A stretch of DNA of 64,000 nt from Chloroflexota bacterium. Lineage in GTDB: Bacteria > Chloroflexota > Anaerolineae > B4-G1 > DUEL01. The translations under genes were made by a program, and so were the position numbers. Shown piece after piece: positions 41,202 through 50,052 of this stretch; the stretch's first letter is position 1, and every line of letters starts with the position of its first letter. The stretch lies in contig JADBJJ010000023.1 of the NCBI GenBank assembly GCA_014874475.1, forward strand, positions 62,001 to 126,000, given 5' to 3'. Under the pieces are notes generated by a model. That model was not told the origin of the DNA, made no database searches, and was given only the letters and a program-made list of their open reading frames with translations.

Positions 41202-42044
41202 ATGGCCCAAAAGCGCCGTCCGGAAGAGACTGTTGTCCTGATCACCGGTGCCTCTTCAGGTATCGGCAAAGCGTGTGCAGAGCACCTGGCCCGGCGCGGA
41301 TATCAGGTCTTCGGCACCAGCCGTCGAGCCCCGTTCCCTCCCATCCCACCCCTCCCCGGGCAACCCATCATTTTGCAAATGGACGTCACCCGGGACGAAT
41401 CCGTCCAGCAAGCCGTGGACTTTATCGTCCGGGAAACTGGCCGACTGGACGTGGCGGTCAACAACGCCGGTTTCGGCATCGCGGGCGCAGTGGAGGATAC
41501 CTCCATTGAGGAAGCAAAATCCCAGATGGAGACAAACTTTTTTGGCGTCCTGCGCGTCTGCCGGGCCGTGTTGCCGGTGATGCGAGAGCAAAGGGAAGGA
41601 CTCATCGTCAACATCAGTTCTCTGGGCGGAGTCATCTCGCTCCCCTTTCAGGCCCTCTACAGCGCGTCCAAGTTCGCCGTGGAGGGACTGACTGAGGCTC
41701 TGCGGCTGGAGGTTCGCCCCTTCGGTATTCGGGTCACGCTGATTGAACCTGGCGATATGCACACCGGCTTCACCGACCAGCGGGTGCGAGTGGCTGCCTG
41801 GGGGGTAGCGTCGGCCTACGCGCCGTTCGCAGAGCGGGTTCTCCAGATCGTGGAGACGGACGAACGGCACGGCGGCGCGCCGGAGACGGTGGCTGTCCTG
41901 CTGGAACGGATCCTCCGCTCCCCGAACCCCCTCCCTCGCTATCGGGTCGGGCCGGCCTTTCAGCGCCTGGCTGCCGTCCTGAAGGGCTTCCTGCCAGACC
42001 GCCTCTTTGAGTGGGCGCTGGCGAAATATTACCGCATCCCGTAG
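41202..42044 (+). CDS. Short-chain dehydrogenase/reductase
   Basis: A protein of 280 residues from MAQKRRPEETVVLITGASSG, set by GGGAG upstream of the ATG at 41202. Classical SDR: TGASSGIGKA (NAD(P) site), NNAGFG, the catalytic Ser (VNISSLGG) and YSASK with the Tyr-Lys pair; GRLDVAVNNAG supports NADPH-type use. The substrate is not clear; oxidoreductases acting on lipids or hydroxy compounds are common. It has its own promoter and is followed 19 nt later by the AmaP-like gene. Confidence 0.92.
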   Translation: MAQKRRPEETVVLITGASSGIGKACAEHLARRGYQVFGTSRRAPFPPIPPLPGQPIILQMDVTRDESVQQAVDFIVRETGRLDVAVNNAGFGIAGAVEDTSIEEAKSQMETNFFGVLRVCRAVLPVMREQREGLIVNISSLGGVISLPFQALYSASKFAVEGLTEALRLEVRPFGIRVTLIEPGDMHTGFTDQRVRVAAWGVASAYAPFAERVLQIVETDERHGGAPETVAVLLERILRSPNPLPRYRVGPAFQRLAAVLKGFLPDRLFEWALAKYYRIP

Positions 42045-42063
42045 TCGGTAAGCAAGGAGAAGC

Positions 42064-42654
42064 ATGAATGTACTGAACCGAATCCTGGTCGTCATCGGGC
42101 TGCTGCTCGCACTCCCCCTGGGCATCGCGCTGTGCGTTGCTCCAATACCCATTCTGGGAGCCATAGGGCAGGGACTGGATAGTCTGACCTCCTGGTTGGA
42201 AACCACCAACGACCTGGTGCGGATCCTCCTGGGCATCCTCTTCGCCTTGGCCTGGATGGTCATTTGTCTCCTCATCCTGGTTCTGGAACTGCGCCGTCCC
42301 CCACGCCGGATGGTACGGGTGGAACGGGTAGACGGGGGGATCGTGGAAGTCAACCTGAAGACTATCACAGACCACGTCGCCTACGAACTGGAACAGATGC
42401 CTGGCGTGCTGCGCGCCCGTTCCCGGGCCTCCGTCCGGCGCAACGCCGTGGCCGTAGAGGTGGAGGTGGACACTGCCGGAGATATGGCTGTACCGGCTCA
42501 GGCTTCGCAAATCGTGGATGCTGTCCGACTTGTGGTGGAAGAGAAGGTCGGCGTACGGCTGGCACAGCCTCCTCAGGTTCGGATGCATGCCGCTCCTGCT
42601 CCGGCCGTGGTCCGGCGGCCCGTAGAGGGGCCTCCCTCCATCGGTACGCCATAG
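42064..42654 (+). CDS. AmaP-like membrane-anchored alkaline-shock-type protein
   Basis: A protein of 196 residues. Two N-terminal helices (LNRILVVIGLLLALPLGIALCV; LVRILLGILFALAWMVICLLILVLEL) are followed by a cytoplasmic Asp23-like domain (GGIVEVNLKTITDHVAYELEQMPGVLRARSRA ... VVEEKVGVRL). The layout matches membrane anchors of alkaline shock protein. The role is probably in cell-envelope stress. AAGGAG precedes the ATG. Confidence 0.8.
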   Translation: MNVLNRILVVIGLLLALPLGIALCVAPIPILGAIGQGLDSLTSWLETTNDLVRILLGILFALAWMVICLLILVLELRRPPRRMVRVERVDGGIVEVNLKTITDHVAYELEQMPGVLRARSRASVRRNAVAVEVEVDTAGDMAVPAQASQIVDAVRLVVEEKVGVRLAQPPQVRMHAAPAPAVVRRPVEGPPSIGTP

Positions 42655-42670
42655 CCACCTCCCCACCCCT

Positions 42671-43195
42671 ATGACTGAAGCGCAACATCTGGCCGTACTG
42701 GTGGAGTCCCTGCTGTTTGTGGCCGACGAGCCGGTGCCGGTTGGACAGTTGGCAGGAGTGCTGGAAACCACTTCTGATCAAATAGAGGCAGCATTGGGGG
42801 AATTGGAGGCAGCGCTTCAGGGACGCGGCCTCCGCCTCCAGCGAATGGGAGACCGGCTGCAGTTAGTGACCGCCCCGGAGGCCGCCCCGTATGTGGAGCG
42901 CTTTCTGGGCTTGGGAGAACGGCGCCGTCTCTCCCAGGCCGCCCTGGAGACCCTGGCCATCATCGCCTACCGGCATCCTATCTCCCGCCCGGAGATTGAG
43001 GCCATCCGGGGAGTGAATTGCGATAGTGTCCTGCGCACCCTGCTGGCATCGGGTCTGATAGAAGAGGCGGGGCGAGCCCCGGCGCCAGGGCGTCCTATTC
43101 TCTACGCTCCCACTTTCGCCTTCCTGCAACACTTTGGCCTGCAACGCCCGGAGGACCTGCCGCCGCTGGAAAATGAATCCGTCAGCCAACCATAA
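42671..43195 (+). CDS. scpB: Segregation and condensation protein B
   Basis: A protein of 174 residues. Two winged-helix domains; VESLLFVADEPVPVGQLA at the start and LSQAALETLAIIAYRHPISRPEIEAIRGVNCDSVLRTLL are diagnostic. ScpB binds ScpA and SMC to form the condensin complex that compacts the chromosome. scpA is not adjacent in this window. It is 16 nt after the AmaP-like gene, and the last codons are followed at 43209 by the helix-hairpin-helix gene. Confidence 0.95.
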   Translation: MTEAQHLAVLVESLLFVADEPVPVGQLAGVLETTSDQIEAALGELEAALQGRGLRLQRMGDRLQLVTAPEAAPYVERFLGLGERRRLSQAALETLAIIAYRHPISRPEIEAIRGVNCDSVLRTLLASGLIEEAGRAPAPGRPILYAPTFAFLQHFGLQRPEDLPPLENESVSQP

Positions 43196-43208
43196 GGAAA
43201 GGAGTCCC

Positions 43209-43613
43209 ATGGCGAGAATAGAACAAATTTCTGGAATCGGCCCAGTCTATGGCGAGAGGATGCGCTCAATGGGCATCCGTACCACAGAAGAGTTGCTGCG
43301 CGCCGGCGCGACTCCGGAGGGGCGCCAAGAACTGGCTGAGAAAATCGGCGTGAGCGCAGATACCATCCTCCAGTGGGTCAACCGCGCCGACCTGATGCGG
43401 ATCGTCGGCATCGGCGAACAGTATAGCGACCTCCTGGAAGCCGTAGGAGTGGACACGGCCCTGGAACTGGCCCGACGCAACCCGGATAATCTCTATGAGA
43501 AACTGGCGGAAATCAACGCAGAGAAGCGCCTGGTTCGCCGGTTGCCCACCCGGGATATGGTCGCTCGCTGGATAGAACAGGCGAAAGGCCTGGAACGCGC
43601 CATCTCCTACTAA
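43209..43613 (+). CDS. DUF4332 helix-hairpin-helix protein
   Basis: A protein of 134 residues from MARIEQISGIGPVYGERMRS, with GGAAAGGAG before the ATG. Two helix-hairpin-helix units, ISGIGPVYGERMRSMGIRTTEELLRAG and IVGIGEQYSDLLEAVGVDTALELARR, are typical of DUF4332. This fold usually contacts nucleic acids non-specifically; the function is unknown. It sits in a row with ScpB and an Fe-S protein. Confidence 0.85.
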   Translation: MARIEQISGIGPVYGERMRSMGIRTTEELLRAGATPEGRQELAEKIGVSADTILQWVNRADLMRIVGIGEQYSDLLEAVGVDTALELARRNPDNLYEKLAEINAEKRLVRRLPTRDMVARWIEQAKGLERAISY

Positions 43614-43625
43614 AATCAACCTGCT

Positions 43626-44705
43626 ATGGAAGACATCTATCGCCAACTGGCCCGCCGTCTGGACTCGGTCCCCAATGGCTTTCCAGCGACGGAAAGCGGC
43701 GTGGAACTCCGGCTCCTGGCCCGACTCTTCACCCCGCAGGAGGCGGCACTGGCCGCCGAGATGCACCTGCTGTATGAGCCAGCGGAGGCCATCGCCGAAC
43801 GCGCCGGGATGGAGCCCCAGGAAGCGTACCGGACGCTGAAGGATATGGCGCGCAAAGGGCTGATCCGCGCCCGTCGGGGCGAGGGGGGATTGGTTTTTGC
43901 CCTGCTGCCCTTCGTGGTTGGTATCTACGAGGAGCAACTGCGCCGGATGGATGCCGAACTGGCCGCGCTGGCGGAGGCGTATTTCCGAGAAATCAGAGGC
44001 CGGACGATTCTGGACGCACAGCCTCCCATCCACCGGGTCATCCCCGTCCAGGAAGCCATCCCGACAGACCTGGAAGTCTTTCCCTACGAGCGGGCAGCAG
44101 CGATCGTAGAAAGCGCCAGGTCCTGGGGCGTGCGGGACTGCATCTGTCGGACCCAGCAGCGGCTGATCGGCAAGGAGTGTGATGCCCCCCTGGAAGTCTG
44201 CCTGATTATGGCACCGGTGGAGGGGGCCTTTGACCGCGACGAATTGACCCGCCCGATCACGAAAGAGGAGGCGCTGCAGGTCCTGCGGGTGGCGGAGGAG
44301 GCGGGCCTGGTCCACACAACGGGCAACTTCCGCGACCGGCACTACTACATCTGCAATTGCTGCCCGTGCTGCTGCGCCGTCCTGCGGGGGCTGACAGAGT
44401 TCGCCGTCCCCACGGCGGTGGCTCGCTCCGGCTTCCGTTCCGTTGTGGACCCGGAGGTCTGCGTAGGATGTGGGGTTTGCGTGGACCGATGTCCTTTCGG
44501 GGCCCTCTCGGTGCCAGAAGACGCGGCAGTAGTAGATAGCGCCCGCTGCCTGGGGTGCGGCGTCTGTACACTGGCATGTCCGGCGGGAGCAATCCATATG
44601 GAGCGCCTGCCGGTGGAAGAGGTCCCCCTGCCCCCGGCCAACATCCAGGAATGGATGCTGTTGCGCGCCCAAGCACGTGGGCTCAAGATAGAAGAGATCC
44701 TGTAG
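43626..44705 (+). CDS. Winged-helix/ferredoxin fusion protein with two [4Fe-4S] motifs
   Basis: A protein of 359 residues. An N-terminal helical segment with a HTH-like FTPQEAALAAEMHLLYEPAEAIAERAG is followed by a Cys-rich middle (CICRTQQRLIGKECDAPLEVC, then CNCCPCCC) and a C-terminal ferredoxin with CVGCGVCVDRCPFGAL and CLGCGVCTLACPAGAI. The CNCCPCCC string is typical of this family of anaerobe proteins that I know only as 4Fe-4S dicluster proteins. It may reduce or sense redox in the cytoplasm. It lies 12 nt after the HhH gene. Confidence 0.8.
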   Translation: MEDIYRQLARRLDSVPNGFPATESGVELRLLARLFTPQEAALAAEMHLLYEPAEAIAERAGMEPQEAYRTLKDMARKGLIRARRGEGGLVFALLPFVVGIYEEQLRRMDAELAALAEAYFREIRGRTILDAQPPIHRVIPVQEAIPTDLEVFPYERAAAIVESARSWGVRDCICRTQQRLIGKECDAPLEVCLIMAPVEGAFDRDELTRPITKEEALQVLRVAEEAGLVHTTGNFRDRHYYICNCCPCCCAVLRGLTEFAVPTAVARSGFRSVVDPEVCVGCGVCVDRCPFGALSVPEDAAVVDSARCLGCGVCTLACPAGAIHMERLPVEEVPLPPANIQEWMLLRAQARGLKIEEIL

Positions 44706-44922
44706 GGCGATACCGGCACGGGGAGAGATACGCTGCGCAGCGAAGGGATGCGCAGTTCCCTGCGCGATCCGCCTATGCCGCGCGCCCGCAGACGGGACCA
44801 GGCCATCTTTGGCGGGTTACTGCATCTATGAGACAAATGGGATGAACGAGGGGATTTCGCAGCAGGTGGCGAAGCCACCTACCGAAAACTCCCCTCTTCT
44901 CCGCATCCCTTACGGTCAAGAT
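44706..44922. other. Intergenic region with hairpins
   Basis: No gene supported. A GGAT/ATCC and CGCAG/CTGCG hairpin lies at about 44740-44772 after the Fe-S gene, and GGTGGC-GAA-GCCACC at about 44866-44880. They may end the plus-strand operon. Confidence 0.35.
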
Positions 44923-44957
44923 AAAAAAGGCCGCCCGAACCGAACGGTTCAGGCGGC
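44923..44957 (-). terminator. Terminator of tRNA-Leu
   Basis: On the minus strand GCCGCC...GGCGGC with inner GAACC/GGTTC and a 4-nt loop, followed by T6 (AAAAAA at 44923-44928). Confidence 0.85.
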
Positions 44958-44959
44958 GA

Positions 44960-45043
44960 TGCCGAAGGTGGGAGTTGAACCCACACGGCCGTACGGCCAC
45001 TGCGCCCTGAACGCAGCGCGTCTGCCAGTTCCGCCACTTCGGC
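44960..45043 (-). tRNA. tRNA-Leu (anticodon CAG)
   Basis: Class II tRNA with a long variable arm (GTGGCCGTACGGCCGT). Acceptor GCCGAAG/CTTCGGC plus discriminator A, anticodon stem CTGCG/CGCAG with loop TTCAGGG (CAG). Confidence 0.95.
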
Positions 45044-45056
45044 GAGTGTGTTAATA

Positions 45057-45084
45057 ATTTTACCGCAAGAGCTAAATTTGTCAA
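45057..45084 (-). promoter_or_regulatory. Promoter of tRNA-Leu
   Basis: On the minus strand TTGACA (45079-45084), a 16-bp spacer and TAAAAT (45057-45062), 13 bp before the tRNA. Confidence 0.75.
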
Positions 45085-45100
45085 GTTCTATGGGAAGGAC

Positions 45101-46723
45101 ATGTTCGCAAACCCGTCCTCGCAAAAATATTCCGCCCTCGCGGCCCTGTTCGCTGCCACGTTCATCCTGACATCCTGCCGGACACCCCCAGAGGCCCTTA
45201 TGAGCGCACATACGAGAGAAACAGCCACACCTATCCGCAAAACAGCCATCACGCCGACCATCGCCGTCATCCCCCGACCTGCTTCGGTTGCCTTCACCGG
45301 GGAGACATTCACCCTGACAGCGGATACACAGATATTCGTGGAGCCGGATAGCCCGGAACTCCTGGCCGTCGGGCAGTACCTGGCGGAGCGCCTCCGGCCT
45401 GCCACCGCATACCCCCTCCCAATGCAGGCCGCGACGGGCGCGCCGCCCCCCGGATCCATCTATCTGACCACCTCCGGCAGTGACCCTACCTTGGGCGAAG
45501 AAGGGTACGAGTTAACGGTCACCCCGCAAGCCGTCATCCTCTCCGCCCCCTATCCGGCCGGGCTATTCTGGGGCATCCAGACTCTCCGCCAACTGCTCCC
45601 CCCAGCGGTGGAGTCCCTCACCCCGCAGGCCGGTCCCTGGACCCTCCCGGCAGGGACCATCCGGGATTGGCCCCGCTTCCCCTGGCGAGGAATGATGCTG
45701 GACGTTTCTCGCCACTTCTTCGGCCCGGCGGAAGTCCGGCGGTTGATAGACCTGCTGGCCCTTTATAAAATCAACCGTCTCCACCTGCACCTCTCCGACG
45801 ACCAGGGGTGGCGCATAGAGATTCGCTCCTGGCCCAACCTGGCCTTCCATGGCGGGAGCACCCAGGTCGGCGGCGGTCCGGGCGGGTACTACACCCAGGA
45901 GGAGTACGCCGACCTGATCGCCTACGCCCGGAGCCGGTATATCATCATCGTCCCGGAGATAGATATGCCCGGCCACACCAACGCCGCGCTGGCCTCCTAT
46001 CCGGAACTCAACTGCGATGGGGTGGCTCCTCCCCTCTACACCGGCACCGAGGTCGGCTTCAGTTCCCTCTGCCTGGAGAAAGAGGTCACCTACCGGTTCG
46101 TGGACGACGTGGTGAGCGAAATTGCCGCGCTGACGCCCGGGCCGTACTTCCACATCGGCGGCGACGAGGCGATGGCAACACCGCTGCCTCAGTACATCGC
46201 CTTCGTGGAACGGGTTCAGCACATCGTCCAGTCCCACGGCAAGCAGATGATCGGCTGGGAGGAAATTGCCCAGGCCTCTCTGCTCTCCACCTCCATCGCC
46301 CAGGTCTGGCACGGCGGAATGGGTCGGGAGGCCGTCCGGCAGGGGAACCGAGTCATTATGTCCCCAGCCTTCAAGGCGTACCTGGACATGAAGTACACCC
46401 CGGACACCCCCTTGGGACTCCATTGGGCCGGGTACATAGAGGTCCGGGACGCCTACGAATGGGACCCGGCGACGGTGGCAGAGGGCATCGGGGAAGAGCA
46501 CATCCTGGGTGTGGAGGCCCCGCTCTGGACGGAGACAATCCAGACGATGGCAGATATAGAGTGGATGACCTTCCCCCGGCTGATGGGCTACGCCGAAATT
46601 GGCTGGTCTCCGGCCTCGGGCCGGGACTGGGAAGAGTACCGGAGTCGTCTGGGGCGTCACGGGTCGCGCCTGGAGGCACTGGGAGTGAACTTCTACCGCT
46701 CCCCGCAGGTGCCATGGGAATAA
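45101..46723 (+). CDS. GH20 beta-N-acetylhexosaminidase, lipoprotein
   Basis: A protein of 540 residues. Signal peptide with lipobox FILTSC, so it is anchored outside the membrane. Domain 1 is GH20b (residues 60-190); the catalytic TIM barrel carries the Asp-Glu pair HIGGDEA near residue 350, DMPGHTNAALASYP and HLHLSDDQGWRIEI. It removes terminal N-acetylglucosamine or -galactosamine residues, for example from chitin or cell-wall glycans. GGGAAGG precedes the ATG, 58 nt from the start of the divergent tRNA-Leu, whose promoter occupies the gap. Substrate choice is not visible. Confidence 0.93.
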   Translation: MFANPSSQKYSALAALFAATFILTSCRTPPEALMSAHTRETATPIRKTAITPTIAVIPRPASVAFTGETFTLTADTQIFVEPDSPELLAVGQYLAERLRPATAYPLPMQAATGAPPPGSIYLTTSGSDPTLGEEGYELTVTPQAVILSAPYPAGLFWGIQTLRQLLPPAVESLTPQAGPWTLPAGTIRDWPRFPWRGMMLDVSRHFFGPAEVRRLIDLLALYKINRLHLHLSDDQGWRIEIRSWPNLAFHGGSTQVGGGPGGYYTQEEYADLIAYARSRYIIIVPEIDMPGHTNAALASYPELNCDGVAPPLYTGTEVGFSSLCLEKEVTYRFVDDVVSEIAALTPGPYFHIGGDEAMATPLPQYIAFVERVQHIVQSHGKQMIGWEEIAQASLLSTSIAQVWHGGMGREAVRQGNRVIMSPAFKAYLDMKYTPDTPLGLHWAGYIEVRDAYEWDPATVAEGIGEEHILGVEAPLWTETIQTMADIEWMTFPRLMGYAEIGWSPASGRDWEEYRSRLGRHGSRLEALGVNFYRSPQVPWE

Positions 46724-46729
46724 CAGCGC

Positions 46730-46757
46730 TTGACATGTTGGCCCATTCCGCTATACT
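46730..46757 (+). promoter_or_regulatory. Promoter of the YbjN-type gene
   Basis: TTGACA (46730-46735), a 16-bp spacer and TATACT (46752-46757); ATG at 46797. Confidence 0.75.
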
Positions 46758-46796
46758 TAAAGCAAGTTCGGCTCCCAACGATAAGGAGAAAGAAAT

Positions 46797-47258
46797 ATGT
46801 CCCCAACTAGCCCCATCTTTGATGCAGTCGTGCGCTTCTTCCGGGAAGACGACTGGCACTTTGAACAGTTGCCGGGGAAACCCATCCTCCGGATGGGCTT
46901 TCGGGGGGAGAACGGCACCTGGAACTGCTACGCGCAGGCCCGTGAGTCTCAACAGCAGTTCGTCTTCTACTCCATTCTGGATGTCAACGTTCCCCCCAAC
47001 CGCCGCCAGGCGATGGCTGAATTCCTCACCCGCGCCAACTACGGCCTGGTCATCGGCAACTTTGAGATGGACTTCGGCGACGGCGAAGTCCGCTACAAGA
47101 CCAGCATTGACGTGGAAGGTGATCGCCTGACCTCGGCGTTGATCAAGCAGATGGTCTACATCAACGTGCTGATGATGGACCGCTACCTGCCGGGGATTAT
47201 GAAGGTGGCGTTTGGGAACGCAGACCCCGCCCGGGCCATCGCCGAGATTGAAGGGTGA
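46797..47258 (+). CDS. YbjN-domain protein
   Basis: A protein of 153 residues. A secretion-chaperone-like alpha/beta fold: DAVVRFFREDDWHFEQLPGKPILRMGFRGENGTW, FYSILDVNVPPNRRQAMAEFLTRANYGL and NFEMDFGDGEVRYK. YbjN proteins are linked to stress and possibly act as chaperones. AAGGAGAAAG precedes the ATG and a strong promoter lies upstream. It is followed 20 nt later by an RNA methyltransferase gene. Confidence 0.82.
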   Translation: MSPTSPIFDAVVRFFREDDWHFEQLPGKPILRMGFRGENGTWNCYAQARESQQQFVFYSILDVNVPPNRRQAMAEFLTRANYGLVIGNFEMDFGDGEVRYKTSIDVEGDRLTSALIKQMVYINVLMMDRYLPGIMKVAFGNADPARAIAEIEG

Positions 47259-47278
47259 GACTAGCGCAACCTGCCTGA

Positions 47279-48082
47279 ATGATCACCAGTCTGAAGAATG
47301 ACCGGGTCCGTCTGGTACGGGCGCTCCAGGAACGGCGGCGGATCCGTCAACGGGAGCGGAGATTTGTCGTGGAGGGTGTCCGTCTCTGCCAGGAAGCGGC
47401 ACAGGCCGGTGCGCGCCCCCACTTCGTCTTTTATACTGCTCGTATCCGGGAGGACTCCCGAGGACAGGCTCTGCTGATGGCCTGGCAGGAGGCCGGCGTT
47501 CTCTGCGAAGAAGTCAGCGAAGAAGTGATGGCAGCCTGCTCCGATACGGAAACTCCGCAAGGGATTCTGGCGGTTATCCCGCTCCCCGCCCTATCCCCAC
47601 CTGCTCATCCCACGCTGACCCTGATTCTGGACCGCCTGCGCGACCCAGGCAACCTGGGCACCATTCTGCGCACTGCGCTGGCGGCGGGCGCGGAGGGCGT
47701 CTTGCTGGCGTCAGGCACAGTAGACGCCACCAATCCTAAGGCGGTGCGGGCCGGGATGGGCGCCCACTTTCGCCTGCCGATGGTCGCCATGGACTGGGAT
47801 GAGATCGCCCGCGCGGTCGCCGGATGCCGGGTCTACTTGGCGGACGCCCGGGGAGACGCCCTCTACACCAATGTGGACTGGACGGGCCGAGTGGCCCTTA
47901 TCATAGGCGGAGAGGCCGCCGGGGTGGGAAGTCGGGCCCGCGCGCTGGCCGAGACGACGGTCGCCATTCCCCTGGCAGGAGGGGTGGAATCTCTCAACGT
48001 GGCGGCGGCCGCGGCAGTCCTGCTCTTTGAGGCCGCGCGCCAGCGGCGGGCCTTACAATCCGCGCAGGAAACCGCTACCTGA
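47279..48082 (+). CDS. SpoU/TrmH-family RNA 2'-O-methyltransferase
   Basis: A protein of 267 residues with an N-terminal substrate-binding domain and a C-terminal SPOUT knot: LILDRLRDPGNLGTILRTALAAGAEGVLL (motif 1), LIIGGEAAGVGSRA (motif 2) and IPLAGGVESLNVAAAAAVLLFEA (motif 3, SAM site). It 2'-O-methylates a ribose in rRNA or tRNA. The exact position is not predictable. It follows the YbjN gene and precedes the RNase J leader. Confidence 0.9.
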   Translation: MITSLKNDRVRLVRALQERRRIRQRERRFVVEGVRLCQEAAQAGARPHFVFYTARIREDSRGQALLMAWQEAGVLCEEVSEEVMAACSDTETPQGILAVIPLPALSPPAHPTLTLILDRLRDPGNLGTILRTALAAGAEGVLLASGTVDATNPKAVRAGMGAHFRLPMVAMDWDEIARAVAGCRVYLADARGDALYTNVDWTGRVALIIGGEAAGVGSRARALAETTVAIPLAGGVESLNVAAAAAVLLFEAARQRRALQSAQETAT

Positions 48083-48139
48083 AGGAGGAAAAAAACGGCT
48101 TCTACTGAAAGTGGCGATTGACCCTTCCTCATCTTCCAG

Positions 48140-48176
48140 CCCTTTTCTCCTTGCTGTTTCGGAGAGGAGAAAAGGG
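48140..48176 (+). repeat. CT/GA-rich palindrome (copy 2) upstream of RNase J
   Basis: CCCTTTTCTCC (48140-48150) pairs perfectly with GGAGAAAAGGG (48166-48176), 11 bp, 15-nt loop. Confidence 0.6.
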
Positions 48177-48205
48177 AGCAAAGGGAGGGGCCTTCTGAAA
48201 ACCAC

Positions 48206-48260
48206 GCCAGGGCAATGCTGCCGCCTCCTGAAGACTGAGTCGCATACAGCGTGCCCTGGC
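48206..48260 (+). promoter_or_regulatory. Large hairpin in the RNase J leader
   Basis: GCCAGGGCA (48206-48214) pairs with TGCCCTGGC (48252-48260), and GCTG (48217-48220) with CAGC (48247-48250), 50 nt before the ATG of RNase J. Leader folds that recruit RNases are used for autoregulation of RNase E in enterobacteria; the same is possible here. Confidence 0.5.
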
Positions 48261-48309
48261 AGTTGAGTTGAAAGCAAAACTCACTCTTGGATAGAGCGCG
48301 AATTACAAA

Positions 48310-49965
48310 ATGATGAGCAATCTGCGCATCATCCCTCTGGGCGGACTGGGGGAAGTCGGCAAAAATATGATGGCCGTGGAGTACGGCGAGGACATTCTGG
48401 TCATAGATGCCGGCTTGATGTTCCCTGAGTCGGATATGTATGGAGTGGACTTCATCATCCCCGACTACAGTTACTTGAGGGATAAGAAAGACCGCGTGCG
48501 GGCCATCTTCGTCACCCACGGCCACGAGGACCACATCGGGGCGCTGCCGTTCTTCCTGCGGGAATTCCCCGTCCCCGTCTACGCCACCCGGCTGACCTGC
48601 GGCCTCATTGAGGTGAAACTCCGCCAGGCCCACATGCTGCGAGAAACGGAACTGCACACATGTGCGCCGGGCGACGTCCTCTCCATCGGCCCGTTCCGCA
48701 TAGAACCGTTCCATGTCTGCCATTCCATCCCCGACACGGTGGGATTGGGAGTCACCACCCCGGCCGGCCTCATCATCCATTCCAGCGACTTCAAGTTTGA
48801 CCACACCCCCGTGGACGGCCGACCGACGGATTTTGCCAAACTGGCCGAATTCGCCGGACGAGGCGTACTGGTTCTGATGGCCGATAGCACCAACGCCACC
48901 GAACCCGGCACTACCCCTTCCGAACAGGTAGTCACCCAGGCCCTGGATGATGTGATGCGGAAAGCGCCGGGACGGGTCATCATCGCCACCTTCGCCTCCC
49001 TGATTTCTCGCATCCAGCAGGTGATAGACGTGGCCGCCTGCTATGGGCGCCGGGTTGCCATCGCCGGCGCGACGATGGCGGAAAACGTCAAAATGGCTAT
49101 GCGCCTGGGCTACCTGCGCATCCCGGAGAGGATGATGGTCAGCCTGGGGGAGATGGAATCGCTCCCCCCATCCCGTTGCCTAATTCTGGCCACCGGCGCG
49201 CAGGGCGAACCGACGGCCGTACTGAGCCGCCTGGCCCTGGGGCAACACCCCTCCATAAGTGTACAGCCCGGCGATACTGTTGTTCTCTCCTCCCACACCA
49301 TCCCCGGCAACGAGGAGATGATTCACCGGGTCATCAACCGCCTGTTCCAGAAAGGGGCCGACGTCGTCTACCACCCCCTGGCTCCTGTCCACGTCTCCGG
49401 GCACGCCAGCCAGGAAGAGCAGAAACTCCTGCTGAACATCCTCCGCCCGCGCAATTTCGTTCCCATCCACGGCGAACTGCGTCACCTGAAACAGCACGCC
49501 AAAATAGCGGCCGAACTGGGTATCCCTCGGGAGCGAGTCGCTGTGGTGGAGAACGGGTACGTGCTATATTTTGAGGATGACTGCATCCGGGTGGGCGAGC
49601 GGGTGCCCGGCGGCTATGTCTTTGTGGACGGCTCGTGGGTAGGGGACGCGGTGGGGCCGGCAGTCATCCGGGACCGGGAGTCGCTGGCGATGGCGGGGGT
49701 GTGTGTTGTCGTTTTCCGCTACAGCCCTCAGCGCGGCGCGCTGCTGGGCACTCCCCGGCTAACGGTGCGAGGGGTCGCCGCCCGCGACGCCGCGGAGGAG
49801 GTGATAGCGGGAGCGACGGAGGTCGTCCGCCGCACTGTCCAGGACATCCGTCCGCGCACGCCTTCCGCCACGGTGGAACGGCAGATTCAGGCCGCCCTCT
49901 CCGAATTCTTCTACCAACAGACCAAAAACCGGCCTGAAGTGATTGCAATAGCAGTAGAGGAATGA
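48310..49965 (+). CDS. rnj: Ribonuclease J
   Basis: A protein of 551 residues. The metallo-beta-lactamase motif HGHEDHIGA (residue about 77), LIDAGLMFP-like VIDAGLMFPESD, HSSDFKFD and the beta-CASP segment ADSTNATEPGTTPSE show RNase J. The C-terminal domain begins near 440. It has 5'-to-3' exonuclease and endonuclease activities for mRNA decay and rRNA maturation. Start at ATG 48310 or the next codon; the ribosome site is weak, and the leader carries two large hairpins. Confidence 0.96.
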   Translation: MMSNLRIIPLGGLGEVGKNMMAVEYGEDILVIDAGLMFPESDMYGVDFIIPDYSYLRDKKDRVRAIFVTHGHEDHIGALPFFLREFPVPVYATRLTCGLIEVKLRQAHMLRETELHTCAPGDVLSIGPFRIEPFHVCHSIPDTVGLGVTTPAGLIIHSSDFKFDHTPVDGRPTDFAKLAEFAGRGVLVLMADSTNATEPGTTPSEQVVTQALDDVMRKAPGRVIIATFASLISRIQQVIDVAACYGRRVAIAGATMAENVKMAMRLGYLRIPERMMVSLGEMESLPPSRCLILATGAQGEPTAVLSRLALGQHPSISVQPGDTVVLSSHTIPGNEEMIHRVINRLFQKGADVVYHPLAPVHVSGHASQEEQKLLLNILRPRNFVPIHGELRHLKQHAKIAAELGIPRERVAVVENGYVLYFEDDCIRVGERVPGGYVFVDGSWVGDAVGPAVIRDRESLAMAGVCVVVFRYSPQRGALLGTPRLTVRGVAARDAAEEVIAGATEVVRRTVQDIRPRTPSATVERQIQAALSEFFYQQTKNRPEVIAIAVEE

Positions 49966-49976
49966 ACAAATCAAAT

Positions 49977-50033
49977 TGGAGGGGCAGGCCTTGCGCCTGC
50001 CCAAAGAAAGCAACTGCAAGGGTTGCCCCTCCA
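49977..50033. repeat. 57-bp intergenic palindrome
   Basis: TGGAGGGGCA (49977-49986) is the exact reverse complement of TGCCCCTCCA (50024-50033), and GGCAGGC/GCCTGCC (49983-50001) forms an inner hairpin. This compound palindrome looks like a REP-type repeat. Confidence 0.55.
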
Positions 50034-50052
50034 TACGATCCGTAACGCGAAA

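Noticed and set aside
43266-44672. 468-residue minus ORF
   Set aside because: Opposite two plus-strand genes with convincing domains (helix-hairpin-helix and ferredoxin).
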